From assembly GCA_937889015.1 (NCBI GenBank), contig CALARR010000418.1, positions 1-61,858 on the forward strand: DNA of 61,858 bases, read 5' to 3'. Each line of letters starts with the position of its first letter. Positions within the stretch are counted from its first letter, which is position 1. The translations under genes and the position numbers were made by a program. Shown piece after piece: positions 12,001 through 18,280 of the stretch. The notes beneath the pieces were generated by a model, which searched no databases, was not told the origin of the DNA, and saw only the letters and a program-made list of their open reading frames with translations. The stretch comes from an uncultured Planctomycetales bacterium. GTDB taxonomy: Bacteria; Planctomycetota; Planctomycetia; Pirellulales; Thermoguttaceae.

Positions 12001-12752
12001 TCACCGGCGGTGTCACCGCCAGTTCCGGCGGCAGCGGCGGCAATGTCCGCGGCAATGGCACGATCGGTGGCGGACTGACCATCTACGCCGGCGGCACCCT
12101 GTCGGCCGGCAACAGCGCCGGTTTGATGAAGCTGGAGGGCGACCTCAACCTGAACAGCGGTATGACGTTCCTGGTGGAGGTCGAAGCCGCGACGCTGGGC
12201 GAACTCGTCGCCGGTGTCGGTGGATACGACCAGGTGCAGTTGCTCAGCAGCGGCGACTACAAGACCGCCCTGAACTCGGCGAGCCTGAGTTTCGTGTGGG
12301 ACACCTCGCTGACGTTGGATCCGAGTGACGAGGCGATGTTGGTGGTTATCAATAACCTGGGCAATGACAACACGGATGTCGGCCGGTTCGCCGGTCTTGC
12401 CAACAATGGCGATATGCTGACTGGTGGACCCTACGGTGGTGCCAACTGGTATGTCTACTACAACGTGAACTCCTCGCTGGGCAGCATCGATGCGGTCCTC
12501 GCCTCGGCGGGCACCGGCAATGACGTCGTAATCACCAATGTGCCGGAACCATCGACTGTGGCCCTCTTGGCCGGCGGTGTGGCCACGGTGCTGGGATTGG
12601 TGTGGCGCCGCCGCCGTCGACCCAAGGCGGAAAACGGTCAGCCTAAGGCTGGCCACGATCAACCCAAGGCCCACCGCGAGCACGCCCGAGCCCACCGCGA
12701 GCACGCCCGGTCCCGCCACCATCGCTCCAGGTCTCACCGCCGTGGCGCTTGA
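3..12752 (+). CDS. Giant autotransporter-repeat surface protein with PEP-CTERM tail (5' partial)
   Basis: This is a secreted surface or matrix protein of more than 4,249 residues. The reading frame is open to the left edge, so the start and signal peptide lie outside the window. Nearly the whole length is built from repeats of the autotransporter-associated beta-strand type, recognisable by motifs such as 'LTKxGxGTLxLxGANTYTG' followed by 'TTVxxGxLxL', which predicts a long beta-helix. There is no C-terminal autotransporter barrel. The protein ends instead with 'VPEPSTVALLAGG', a hydrophobic helix and 'WRRRRR', the PEP-CTERM sorting signal read by an exosortase/archaeosortase-type system. Unusually, about 40 more residues rich in His, Arg and Ala follow the Arg cluster. 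Four copies of a longer module of about 100 residues lie between nucleotides 6355 and 9735. A strong terminator follows at 12785. The family call is firm; the ligand or role is unknown. Confidence 0.93.
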   Translation: MDGQSPYELFLLQNNPSGNLIIESPIVNYGSSSNVVNLSKHGVGKVILAAANTYGGATYVTNGSLELGVANALPITTVLTLGDSDSAGILRLAGHNQQLAGLLINANAIGAPTLNKVVNDSATHAVLTIANPTGLNYTFSGVLGGSTASENNFSLVKAGGGTLTLNATESFTGTTTVWGGNLALNYAAYATQKLATANRVILDGGTLHFNMSTLNAAITQTVAGLTIDGGGSIVQLLGNGSTNTNQFFNFNGSTALTTRNAFSTINFLVTGNLTSGRPRISLYDGVTTEHLLGGWATYVNASNGNNTQWAALLANNNVVGAESLVTNVMTDASDVSTWTAGINVQEQADAGYTGTLASNLNINSLRFNYDVVGSDTVGAVDLGGYTLGITSGGILLSNTGTAGSDKRIVNGNLTSNNANGELIVNQYSARNLYINATIVNQNLTQATSLIKTGQGNLYLYGANSYTGDTYIQRGAVIVNNLADNGTDSSLGNSGVIHAGSIGDVGLYYNGAAPASINRTIDLYSGNLNLANNNTVTTNLLHWTGNITSTTLGPKALSLYSAAGVGKNEISGVISDGPVAGSTVSVRTVTGNWLLTGNNTYTGYTDVVGGGFLSFTTLGNLGEASSLGAPTDAELGTIRTGSGSNAYITYVGTDSAGVDTNRSFRIMNTDAGEGTILGSNGTGAFVLRGNVTLGTTNTNARLWLRGNNTAVVNEIAGVISDGTLGGKLGLTIDNNVTWRLSNTNTYSSTTAFSAGTLELAAVDAIGGGGAITVSGGTLKYLNDDAIGTSAITVSGGTWDLNGFSDTVGLVTVSGGTINGNLAGGAVGTLSSTSNFDFQSGNITANLAGDVGGVKTTSGTVVITGAIGYTGNTTINAGSLRLGTDEIFTNDATIIINGSGALDLGSYTQSLDGAGLSGSGIVTNSAAGTTSYLNLDYGGASGVLSVGIVDGAGRVVVNLSGTGSYALTGPNAGGTLSYSGGGAIDLSNVGRLADLNMVDGGTVSAGYGYVSGNVTAGDATTLYVPRNTVASIGGLAGSGAVTKTGSGELRLEGASSFNGTLYVAAENLNRVTLYGSSNGATLPLGTLTDADITLGQASTLYVNLAKITSSLAGEGVLNDQGTITLNAATLQYVSPNVASWQSENIGNIVLGPGASTIVLNRTNAAGADLTLNSLTAQTGGVAFFNALTGTLGSTSKIFITGQADGFLGGQYMATAATTRQDFLKYDSVNGVQALTDADYQVVSTGTFDANVWTSSNNIKLEQAASALSITLGASSDIQSLNMHGPNVSGTAQTLTIGAGKVLNVTSGGINVGGNTASNALTYSIAAGTLTSSSNVLNFFTQTNRTLTLSSAVANYDSNALSVVKAGAGTLTMSAANSFTGAVYALGGTTNITGANVYTGGTYVIGATLETGLTNGVAYLGSGPVYISNSQFNMRANGSTSYDEVTYGGYDYTVTDGSRFYVRSTQDITDTISIAAGSELYFNTSANLTRVKTVGAGGTVTLADGAIITTAVVYDGTWSTSGILGGLGSDPKYYFGAANTDNTATLQIGENTPWKGIAATRGGAQWRGGTIQINVDGTTGIGEVDFSGFLRPTGYDVLTLGNTTLGTVAITLNQAGNADINVIGPVTINADEVIAFGNRNNSQNIRFVVTSGSLLTTTTVNALGSYSAGTYANVLVKDGGSMAIGNAGAVSGNVSVAAGGRFVASQASLTGSGALSFDAYSILELTNATGWTGTQATSATGVEQAIVRVGVAAPGTAGTANTPGTETTLATMFSTGTNIFELSVATVTPVNPITGLNTTVLYLNGGGLTNAGLDATFAATGNGTIKIGSAGGSIASSTGYNLTVTEDIQLGGNTITIGSNAALNGYGKLGRVILANVIGNVAGSKINVVSGAELAASGNWTTANTTLNLASGSVMNIVNVLATTPFSAVTGEGSVTSKVANANITIGGDSLANWTYDGTFDGTLAVIKAGNKQLTLAGSSQSTNTGNFTVSNGTLAMGAANVMSPYSRLVLGSGTVATHLILNGYDQEIGGLRLGNATLATSAVRGGNDTVQANLAVNVASGTDTFAGTLGGSTAALANFALTKKGAGVLDISGAISNYVGNTTVQAGTLRVFSTANVDNTSPVTTSQFVLAGGALGGNGRSILSLGAGAGYLQFVDGAAGGFSAIGGNLAVNVNNDGGTLVWGSTPFFDPSELILNDANSDGTLTFANGLNLNGSSRTIYTGAAEAVVAGQIVGTGSLDKTGDGTLTLNNYNQYSGATLISGGAVQGQFGKGLPSTTNIVFDGGTLQGWTTGTADLQLGSGAGQVSWLGSGGFAARGGDLALTLNGGAALTWGSTTDFVGDGSVLMFGSNTSDGLVDLQNNIDLGGAERIVQVVGSVARLSGVISGSEGLRKTGAGVLELTNTNTFSGNVAVENGTISVASITDSGVNGVLGAGSSVTLGATGTNGTLAYTGSGSSTDRALNITGAGGVLQADGSGALVWNGAVDSVATGTHNLTLTGSSDASIVNAVNGAIANTLGTLNLLKTGDNTWYLGATNTYTGTTIVNGGVLRLGAIGAISTAATTITSGTLDLNGYDQTVTTFTLGGGAAGTSATADLGSATLRVGGNVTYTATNNPLRAEILDGTLDLNGANRNINVGDSTATGIDMTISASISDAGSGFGITKHGAGTLELTGANSYYGVTTITTGALQAAIGTGLPSTSNVQFNGGVLQATGDVAYTLGANGGEIQWLSAANGGFAAYGNDSAVTLNGGANLVWNNTAYFVATGSLAFGSTSATNMVTLTNDLDLNGAARTVTVTDNALNNPDAVNEQANRGADIAVLSGVVSNGTLTKAGTGALRLTNASNSFAGPITISAGVLEFTTIANVNGGTSSLGSPTTAANGNITIVGATAAGTGLRFVGSTDQSSDRNIIAGGGNALFPTLDASGSGKWTVNGVVDLTGNATTYHNLALSGTGVGELSTVVLSSNTASDLYKYGSGTWILSGNFNTDDVFIYGGTLKAGAHNIFGTGADIADAVLIGTATQQGTLDLAGYTVTMGGLLNMLNGTIIGDPGAKFYVTNVMSNTTDTSIESDVSVYLTSTAAATRTFTVGNKTLTVDGAVLETSGFSANLTKAGAGTLVLTNAGNDWTGNTTVSAGALRANWGTGLPTTSNLILAGGVLEGSGTFAGTLGTTGGTLQFTAASGGGFAAYGGNLAVTLNSGDPLVFNSTANFLTTGNLVFGSLTADSRVQFTNNLDLNGASRTVNVVDNIDSTGDYALISGTILNSNATAAGLVKAGNGTLELSAANTYNGATSVDAGVLMLSNNQALGASDGTAATGTTVAGTYRSLYLNGVTVTDEALVLSGTGGAADADLTTANGALRAISGDNVWTGPISLTSGGGDALIKVDAGATLSLQGAITLNAANRYLVLGGQGSGNVTGAIGQTAGSTLGLNKIDAGTWTLAGANSYTGSTLVSGGVLRLANSSALGGSAASVSGGAALEITGGIAVANALTLTGTGIADGGALRSTSNGNMYLGNIVVLDSARVNSDVGTLILGSNTSSITGGQLTVGGAGNTTLLAALNMTSFVKDGPGDAVFAGTQSNTYTGDTSLLGGNLSLAKTGGAVAIAGNIILGSATGNGLEVLALGGDNQIAPTSVITFYGSATAYDAGVLALNGFNETLGGIVSSTQGHGVIVNGSATNDSVLTVNNAADQTFYGLLLDQIPGSPNTPTLGLTKMGLGSLTLAGDYTGTGASPYTGLTTVLQGTLIFDSPSNAIGGDLFVDGGTAKWARNDQVADSSTVTLNSGTIDIGSYTDTIYQFILNDGVVVGTGQLNPTVNTTIVNNGTLNATITGNQGLNKNGSGEVTMNVTNSYTGPTVVSSGTLNLNATGGSAIPSNLTINGGVVNLLQGEQVANGQTVTVAGGNFNTNGFNETVGGLTLVNGVIGGAGTITAASNYLLQNGTVEANLAGTGIGANKTTSGTVTMFGSNTYDGMTNVFGGNLIVAAGSTIIGGANVTGSGSTLVVNGLVTGGVTASSGGSGGNVRGNGTIGGGLTIYAGGTLSAGNSAGLMKLEGDLNLNSGMTFLVEVEAATLGELVAGVGGYDQVQLLSSGDYKTALNSASLSFVWDTSLTLDPSDEAMLVVINNLGNDNTDVGRFAGLANNGDMLTGGPYGGANWYVYYNVNSSLGSIDAVLASAGTGNDVVITNVPEPSTVALLAGGVATVLGLVWRRRRRPKAENGQPKAGHDQPKAHREHARAHREHARSRHHRSRSHRRGA

Positions 12753-12784
12753 CATGGGTTTGCTCGAGTAGCGAAGATCATTTC

Positions 12785-12819
12785 GGCCGCCGGAGTTCGC
12801 TCCGGCGGCCTTTCTTTCT
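12785..12819 (+). terminator. Rho-independent terminator after the giant surface protein
   Basis: A perfect 11 bp stem (GGCCGCCGGAG with CTCCGGCGGCC) closes a TTCG tetraloop and is followed by TTTCTTTCT. It starts 32 bases after the stop codon of the surface-protein gene and separates it from ribBA. Confidence 0.92.
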
Positions 12820-12877
12820 GGAGTTGGGGGATACGGAGTAGCCCTCCATATCCTCTGGACGAGGGGGTGGCTGCCGG

Positions 12878-12906
12878 TTGGAAACACGCCCTGCCACGCT
12901 TATAAT
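12878..12906 (+). promoter_or_regulatory. Sigma-70-like promoter for ribBA
   Basis: A -35 box TTGGAA (12878-12883) and a consensus -10 box TATAAT (12901-12906) are separated by 17 bases. Transcription would start near 12913, giving a leader of about 50 bases before the ribBA GTG. That is too short for an FMN riboswitch. Confidence 0.7.
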
Positions 12907-12962
12907 GGAGTTCTGGCGGGGAATAGCCCCATTCCGTTGGACTGGACTGTGAGAGATCTTCG

Positions 12963-14168
12963 GTGCCGCATCGACTTTCAACCATTGAGGCCGCGGTCGA
13001 AGCGATCGGGCAAGGGCGCGTCGTGATCGTGATGGATGCCGAGGATCGCGAGAACGAGGGGGACTTCGTTTGCGCGGCCGAGAAGGCAACCCCCGAGGTT
13101 GTCAACTTCATGGTGACCTATGGTCGCGGGCAACTCTGCATGCCTGTGCTGCCTGAGGTCTGCCAGCGGCTTGAATTGCCGCCGATGGTCGACGTCAACA
13201 CGGCCCCACTGCAGACTTCCTTTACGGTCCCCGTCGATCACCGCACGTGCCGCACAGGCATCACGGCCCAGGAACGGGCGTGTACGATCCGGGCAATTGT
13301 CGATCCGGAGAGCAAGTCCACGGACTTCGTGCGGCCTGGCCACCTGTTTCCTTTGGCAGCCAAGGAAGGGGGGGTGCTCCGCCGCGCTGGTCATACGGAA
13401 GGGGCAGTCGATTTGGCACGCATGGCCGGCCTCAGGCCGGCGGGCGTGCTATGCGAGATTCTGAACGACCAGGGAGATCGGGCGACGCGCGAGGAGCTCT
13501 TTCTGTTGGCCCAGAAGTTTGGGCTGGAGATCATCACGATCGAACAGCTCATCCGGGATCGGCGGCGGCGCGAAAAACTGGTTTACCGGTTGGCCGAAGC
13601 CAATCTGCCCACCAAGTATGGGGAGTGCCACTTGGTGGTCTACGGCGTGAAGTATGAAACCCAGGAGCCGGTCGCGCTGGTGATGGGCAATCCGGCGGCC
13701 GTCAATGCGCCGTTGGTCCGGCTGCACTCGTCCTGTTTCACAGGCGATCTGCTGGCCTCGCTGCGCTGCGACTGTGGCGACCAGTTGCAGATGGCCATGG
13801 AGATGATCGGCCGCGAGCAGGCCGGCGTTCTGGTCTATTTGCCGCAGGAAGGGCGGGGCATCGGGTTGGTCGAGAAGATCAAGGCCTATCACCTTCAGGA
13901 CCAGGGACTGGACACGGTCGAAGCGAACCTCGCCTTGGGCCACCAGGTCGATAGCCGGGACTATGGGGTGGGGATTCAGGTGCTGAAAGATCTCGGCCTG
14001 CGGCGTGTGCGGCTCTTGACGAACAATCCGAAGAAGACCGACGCGTTCATCTACGGTGGCTTCGACCTGGAAGTCGTGGACCAGGTGCCCATTGTTGGTC
14101 CCATCAACGAACACAACGCGCGCTACATTGCAACCAAGCGCGACAAGATGGGCCACCGGCTGCCGTAA
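12963..14168 (+). CDS. ribBA: Bifunctional 3,4-dihydroxy-2-butanone 4-phosphate synthase / GTP cyclohydrolase II
   Basis: This cytoplasmic enzyme catalyses both entry reactions of riboflavin synthesis: ribulose 5-phosphate to dihydroxybutanone phosphate, and GTP ring opening. The 401-residue protein has the full two-domain length. The N-terminal RibB part (about residues 1-205) shows the acidic motif DAEDRENEGDF at 25-35 and RAGHTEGAVDL at 141-151. The C-terminal RibA part has the zinc cysteines C258, C269 and C271 in SSCFTGDLLASLRCDCGDQ, the QEGRGIGL loop at 295-302, and LLTNNPKK near 351. It starts with GTG at 12963; the leader has only a weak purine stretch as ribosome binding site. The gene has its own promoter, and no other rib gene is nearby. 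All key residues are present, so it is expected to be active. Confidence 0.97.
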   Translation: MPHRLSTIEAAVEAIGQGRVVIVMDAEDRENEGDFVCAAEKATPEVVNFMVTYGRGQLCMPVLPEVCQRLELPPMVDVNTAPLQTSFTVPVDHRTCRTGITAQERACTIRAIVDPESKSTDFVRPGHLFPLAAKEGGVLRRAGHTEGAVDLARMAGLRPAGVLCEILNDQGDRATREELFLLAQKFGLEIITIEQLIRDRRRREKLVYRLAEANLPTKYGECHLVVYGVKYETQEPVALVMGNPAAVNAPLVRLHSSCFTGDLLASLRCDCGDQLQMAMEMIGREQAGVLVYLPQEGRGIGLVEKIKAYHLQDQGLDTVEANLALGHQVDSRDYGVGIQVLKDLGLRRVRLLTNNPKKTDAFIYGGFDLEVVDQVPIVGPINEHNARYIATKRDKMGHRLP

Positions 14169-14421
14169 TTCCGCCCCCCGCACCTCTTGGGGGCATGCTC
14201 CACGGCGAACGACACTTGTCAGCGCCGGCCGCTCTTGGCCATCGGCCGCGGCATATTCGTCGTCACGGGAACCGCAGACCGCAAATTTTGCCCTGCCGGA
14301 CCAGTCTTCCCACCGCGCGTTGCTTTTCTGCAACGTATGCTTGGTGTGATCCGTCGTCATTTCGCGACGGGCAAGGTCTACCAGTCCATCCCCGTCGTCG
14401 TTTTCCCTACGATCCGCACCC

Positions 14422-16017
14422 ATGCACCGCTCGGTTCTGGTCCCCTTCACTCTTCTCTGGTTCCTGTTGTCGATTGCACCGTCGAGAGGTGGTGATGCCT
14501 CGACGGCCGATTCGGCGAAGGCTCTCTCCGTCTCCACGCCGTCCAAGCGACCCGTGAAGCTCGAGCAGAGTTACGCGCGCTTCGAAGGCAAGCTGTGCCC
14601 CCTGGAGCGCAAGCTGTTTGCCGATGCCGCTGACGGACGACTGGAGAGCCACTCTCTGCTGACGGCCACCATGATCGCCAGCGGGGTCCGGGAGCCGGCA
14701 ATCCTCGCTCAGGCTCAACAACGATTGGCCGCATGGCGCCAGGAACTTGCCCACTTGCCGCAGTTCCGTGGCAGCCCACGCGATCGGGCCCAACTGGCGT
14801 TCGAGTTCCTCCACAAGCGGATCCTCGTCGGCGGCTATGGTCGTGACAACACAGACATCCGCAAGACCCTCCAGACGGGGCAATTCAACTGTCTCAGTGC
14901 AACCGTGCTGTTCAACAGCCTCGCTGCCGAACTGGGGCTGTCGGCGTGCGGGCTGGAGTTGCCGGGGCACGTGATGAGCCGGCTCGCTCTGGTTGACGGG
15001 CCGTACGACGTCGAAACCACCTGTCCGCAATGGTTTCAGCTCTCGGCCGATCCGCAGCAACGCTTGAAGTGGATCGAACGAGCACGGGGAAAGCGGGAAG
15101 AGGGCCCCCAGGATCACCCCGGCCGGGAGGTCAGCCCGCTGCAACTGACGGCCATGATCTACTACAACCGCGGGGTCGACCTGTTGGCCGAGCAACGCTT
15201 CGACGAAGCCTTGGCGGCCAATGCCAAGGCCCTGCGCCTGGATCAATCCAACGCTACCGCCCGGGGCAATCTCCTGGCCGCCTTGAACAATTGGGCCATC
15301 AACCTGGCTGCTGCGGCCGATTTTGCCGCGGCCGTCGGGCGGTTGGAGTCGGGGATGGAGTTGGACCGCTCGTATCCGGCCTTTGGTGTGAATTACGCCC
15401 ATATCCACTACCAGTGGGTCGAAGTCCTGTGCCGCGAGCGCGAGTTCCGCAAGGCCGCGCAAGTGCTCCAGCACGCCGCCAGCGTTCGCCCTGAAGACGG
15501 CTACTTCCGCAAGGCGATGCTGGAGTTGTACCGCGTGTGGGCTCGAGATCGCCTGACCGCGGGGCAGTGGGATGAGGTTTGGGCCGTCTTTGCCGAGGCG
15601 GAACGTGTTTGTCTGAATCGTGAGGCCTGGTTGAGTGGTGAACAGACCGAGTTGAACCGCTGTGCCGTGAGCTTGCTGGACCAGCAACGCTTCGCCGACG
15701 CCGTGCGCTTGCTGCAGCGCAGCCTCCAACGCCATCAAGACTCGCAGATCCTGGCCGAAAACCTCCGCGTGGCCGCGATGCGTTGGGCTGAAGAGGCCTT
15801 CGCCAACGCCGACTATGTCGAGGCCATCCGCCGCACCACGTTGGGGGCCGGAGCAGGGCAACTGCACGAGGCCCTGCTCAACAACATCCGCTACGGCTAT
15901 CGGCAGTGGGCGGCCGAACTGGCCTCGCAGGGCCGACTGCAGGAATCGCGCCAAGTGGGCCAGCGGGCGCTGGCGGATCCCTTCTTGGGGGCGGGCTTGC
16001 AGGCCATTGCCCCCTAG
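14422..16017 (+). CDS. Secreted transglutaminase-like (SirB1-type) protein with TPR repeats
   Basis: The 531-residue protein begins with a Sec-type signal (MHRSVLVPFTLLWFLLSIAP, then a cleavable SRGGDA region). Residues about 110-200 look like a transglutaminase/SirB1-type core: QFNCLSATVLF with candidate catalytic C157, LPGHVMSRL with H183, and an acidic residue in YDVETT (D196 or E198). The rest, from about residue 245, is helical with tetratricopeptide-like units such as 'YNRGVDLLAEQRFDEALAAN'. The role is probably proteolytic or cross-linking activity at the cell surface, but the substrate is unknown. No Shine-Dalgarno sequence is evident before the ATG. It is preceded by ribBA (253-base gap with no clear signal) and followed by a 416-base non-coding gap. 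Confidence 0.72.
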   Translation: MHRSVLVPFTLLWFLLSIAPSRGGDASTADSAKALSVSTPSKRPVKLEQSYARFEGKLCPLERKLFADAADGRLESHSLLTATMIASGVREPAILAQAQQRLAAWRQELAHLPQFRGSPRDRAQLAFEFLHKRILVGGYGRDNTDIRKTLQTGQFNCLSATVLFNSLAAELGLSACGLELPGHVMSRLALVDGPYDVETTCPQWFQLSADPQQRLKWIERARGKREEGPQDHPGREVSPLQLTAMIYYNRGVDLLAEQRFDEALAANAKALRLDQSNATARGNLLAALNNWAINLAAAADFAAAVGRLESGMELDRSYPAFGVNYAHIHYQWVEVLCREREFRKAAQVLQHAASVRPEDGYFRKAMLELYRVWARDRLTAGQWDEVWAVFAEAERVCLNREAWLSGEQTELNRCAVSLLDQQRFADAVRLLQRSLQRHQDSQILAENLRVAAMRWAEEAFANADYVEAIRRTTLGAGAGQLHEALLNNIRYGYRQWAAELASQGRLQESRQVGQRALADPFLGAGLQAIAP

Positions 16018-16433
16018 TTTGCGGGTGGTCGACGGCGGCCCAGGTTGCCGATGAACGTCGAGCGGCCTGGAAAGCGGTGGATCCTGGCCACGCTGCGGCT
16101 GGTATCCGCGGCAAACCGAGATCATGGGCTGCATCGGTCTCAGCAGAATGTGGCGGGATCGTCCCCGGGGCATGGGCGACGTCGCTCCTTCGATGGCGAT
16201 TTGACGTCCTCGGCTTCGTGACCTAAGTTTGCTTTGGTCGCCTCAGGGCTCGTTTGGATGGACTGCGGCTGTCCTTCTCTTCTGCATGTCGCGCGTCCCC
16301 CTGTTGGTCCCTTTCCCGTTGCGTTCCCGGTCTGGGTGTTCGTACTTGGGGTGAAAGTGCTGTTGCCTCAGTGTGCCTTGGCGTTGAGCCCCTTGTCCGG
16401 CGGCATCTCGCTCGATTCCTGGAGGCTTGGTAA
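16018..16433. other. Non-coding gap of 416 bases
   Basis: I see no gene with family similarity and no RNA or strong hairpin here. Only the Shine-Dalgarno sequence of the next gene (GGAGG, 16421-16425) is recognisable. Confidence 0.5.
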
Positions 16434-16886
16434 GTGAATCCATTGTTGCATGACCCGCGACTCGGCCTGCTCTCGGAGAGCACGAATCCGCCTGATGATG
16501 AGGTGCGCGCCCAGGTCTGGGGATTGCTGACCACGCTCTATCCCCAGGCGGACCATCTGGAGCGCCGCCGTGAGCACCGCTACCCGTTCCCCTATCTGGT
16601 CCACTTGACGCCCGTTGCCGACGATGGCCAGACTCCCCAAGGAAAGTCGGTGGTGGTCGTGGGCAAGCACCTTTCCGAACGCGGGCTAGGGTTCTACCAT
16701 CCCAAACCGTTGCCCTATCGGCGGATGATTGCCTCGCTCGAAGCGTCCAACGGTCACCGATTTGCCTTCCTGATCGACTTGACCTGGTGCCGCTTCACCC
16801 GGCAGCACTGGTACGAGAGCGGTGGGAGGTTTTTGCAGGCGGTCGGTTGCCCGGTCGACGAACCGAGCGAGGAAGACGGGGCATAG
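16434..16886 (+). CDS. Small PilZ-like protein
   Basis: This 150-residue cytoplasmic protein starts at a GTG eight bases after a good Shine-Dalgarno GGAGG. The middle carries a basic 'RRREHRYPFPYLVHL' stretch followed about 35 residues later by 'LSERGLGFYHPKPLPY'. That spacing and pattern resemble the RxxxR ... [D/N]xSxxG signature of PilZ cyclic-di-GMP receptors, although the second motif is SERG and departs from the consensus. I therefore call it PilZ-like rather than a proven c-di-GMP binder. It faces the AsmA-like gene convergently, with 62 bases between them. Confidence 0.5.
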   Translation: MNPLLHDPRLGLLSESTNPPDDEVRAQVWGLLTTLYPQADHLERRREHRYPFPYLVHLTPVADDGQTPQGKSVVVVGKHLSERGLGFYHPKPLPYRRMIASLEASNGHRFAFLIDLTWCRFTRQHWYESGGRFLQAVGCPVDEPSEEDGA

Positions 16887-16948
16887 CGTCCATCTCCTGC
16901 GCCGAAGGCGGTTATGGCCAAGAACGGCGGGCCGCTTCTATGTGGGCG

Positions 16949-18184
16949 TCAGTTGAGCTTCGAATCAGAGCGCCACTGCAGCCATCGTTCACGCAGAGTT
17001 GGCGACGAAAGGGCCTTCCCTCGGCGGTCACTGACCTCCGCCTCTTCACCGTTGGTGGGGGTGGCGGCCTTGTGCGCCTGGAGAAAGGCTTGCAGCGTCT
17101 CCAGCAACAGAGGCGCGTTCTGGCCCACCGACGGGAAGTCGATTTTCGGGCGGCTGAGCGTGCCGCCGACGCGAATGGCCAGGGTCCGCTTGGCCTGCCC
17201 GGCCTGGGAGCCAAGCAGCTTGCCCTCGAAACCCATCTCCGCGGTCAGGTCCAGGGATTGGTCTAGCCCCACGGAACCCCGCGTGCAGACCTTCAGGCCA
17301 GGCAGAGAGAACTGCAGATCCTGGTGATGGAACCGCCCATCCACCAGACGGAACGGCACCACCGATTCTTCGGCGATTCGCAATCCAGGGGGTAGTCTCA
17401 ATACCTCTGCCAGAGCGGCTGCCAAGGCCCCCGGCGCCACATCGACCCGGTGCAGCACCAGGCGTCCCGAACCTGTCGCAGCCGTTGGACGCTCCAGCGG
17501 GACCTGCCATGGATCGACTTCGAGGCTGAACTGGCCGGAGACCGCCGGCGCGTCGGCCATCACCGGCAGCACGTACTTCAGCAGTTCCGCCGTCATCTGA
17601 GGTGTCAGCGTGGCCCGGTCCAGCAGTCGTCCGGCCTTGACCAGCACCTCAGCCGCACGGCCTTCGGTGGGGCGTGCCGGCAGGATCTGCAGTTTCAGGT
17701 TGATGGGCGCCAGTTCCCATGCTTGCGGTGTGGTGCTCGTGCGATAGCTGAACACGCCGTCGACGACTTCCAGCCCCAGGCCCACCATCCGCCACTTGGC
17801 CGTGGGGTCCACGAGTTGGGCCAGATTCACTTGGCGCTTGTTGACCACCACCTCGATGTGTGCGCCCTCAGCACGGAAACTGCCCACCGATCCCGGCCAG
17901 GCCACCATCCGCCACAAGGGCCGATCGCCCTCAAATCGCGGCACGGCGATGGCCCGTACGCCCTCCTTGTCAAAAATCTCCAGGTCGCGGCAGGCCACCG
18001 GCGAGAACCAGCCCAAATCGATGCCGCCGGCGCGGAGCGTTCCTTGCAGTCGGGGCAAGACTGTGGCGAACAGCATGTCGCGGAGGGGCTCGCGGCTACA
18101 CACGTAAGGCACGGCGGCCACGGCGGCGCCAGCCAGAAGGAACACCAGGATCAGGCTGCGGCGTAAGCTCCATCTTCGGCTCAA
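16949..18184 (-). CDS. AsmA-like membrane-anchored protein
   Basis: The protein has a short basic N-terminus, one membrane helix (LILVFLLAGAAVAAVPYV) and a long periplasmic beta-rich region. The phrase 'GGIDLGWFSPVACRDLEIFD' and the later 'VGGTLSRPKIDFPS' are typical of AsmA/DUF748-type envelope proteins, which in other bacteria take part in lipid transport or outer-membrane assembly. I chose a TTG start at 18184, because AAAGGAG lies eight bases upstream of it. An in-frame ATG at 18232 would add 16 residues but has no ribosome binding site and would place that Shine-Dalgarno sequence inside the gene. Length is then 411 residues. It follows the AraC-type regulator on the same strand but is separated from it by 96 bases. 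Confidence 0.68.
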   Translation of the reverse strand: MSRRWSLRRSLILVFLLAGAAVAAVPYVCSREPLRDMLFATVLPRLQGTLRAGGIDLGWFSPVACRDLEIFDKEGVRAIAVPRFEGDRPLWRMVAWPGSVGSFRAEGAHIEVVVNKRQVNLAQLVDPTAKWRMVGLGLEVVDGVFSYRTSTTPQAWELAPINLKLQILPARPTEGRAAEVLVKAGRLLDRATLTPQMTAELLKYVLPVMADAPAVSGQFSLEVDPWQVPLERPTAATGSGRLVLHRVDVAPGALAAALAEVLRLPPGLRIAEESVVPFRLVDGRFHHQDLQFSLPGLKVCTRGSVGLDQSLDLTAEMGFEGKLLGSQAGQAKRTLAIRVGGTLSRPKIDFPSVGQNAPLLLETLQAFLQAHKAATPTNGEEAEVSDRRGKALSSPTLRERWLQWRSDSKLN

Positions 18185-18280
18185 ATCAAAGTCTCCTTTC
18201 GGGACGCGATCTATCGAGACCCGCATGGCCAATCAACAGCTCGCGGCCACGGGGAGCGGTGATCGTGGACGGCGCCGGCA

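Noticed and set aside
93..12887. Minus-strand frames of 1,815 and 2,294 codons opposite the giant surface-protein gene
   Set aside because: They mirror the repeats of the real gene, are rich in Gly, Ala, Arg and His, and show no domain. Long antisense frames are expected in GC-rich repeat DNA.
12753..12962. FMN riboswitch upstream of ribBA
   Set aside because: The conserved helices were not seen, and the promoter leaves a leader of only about 50 bases.
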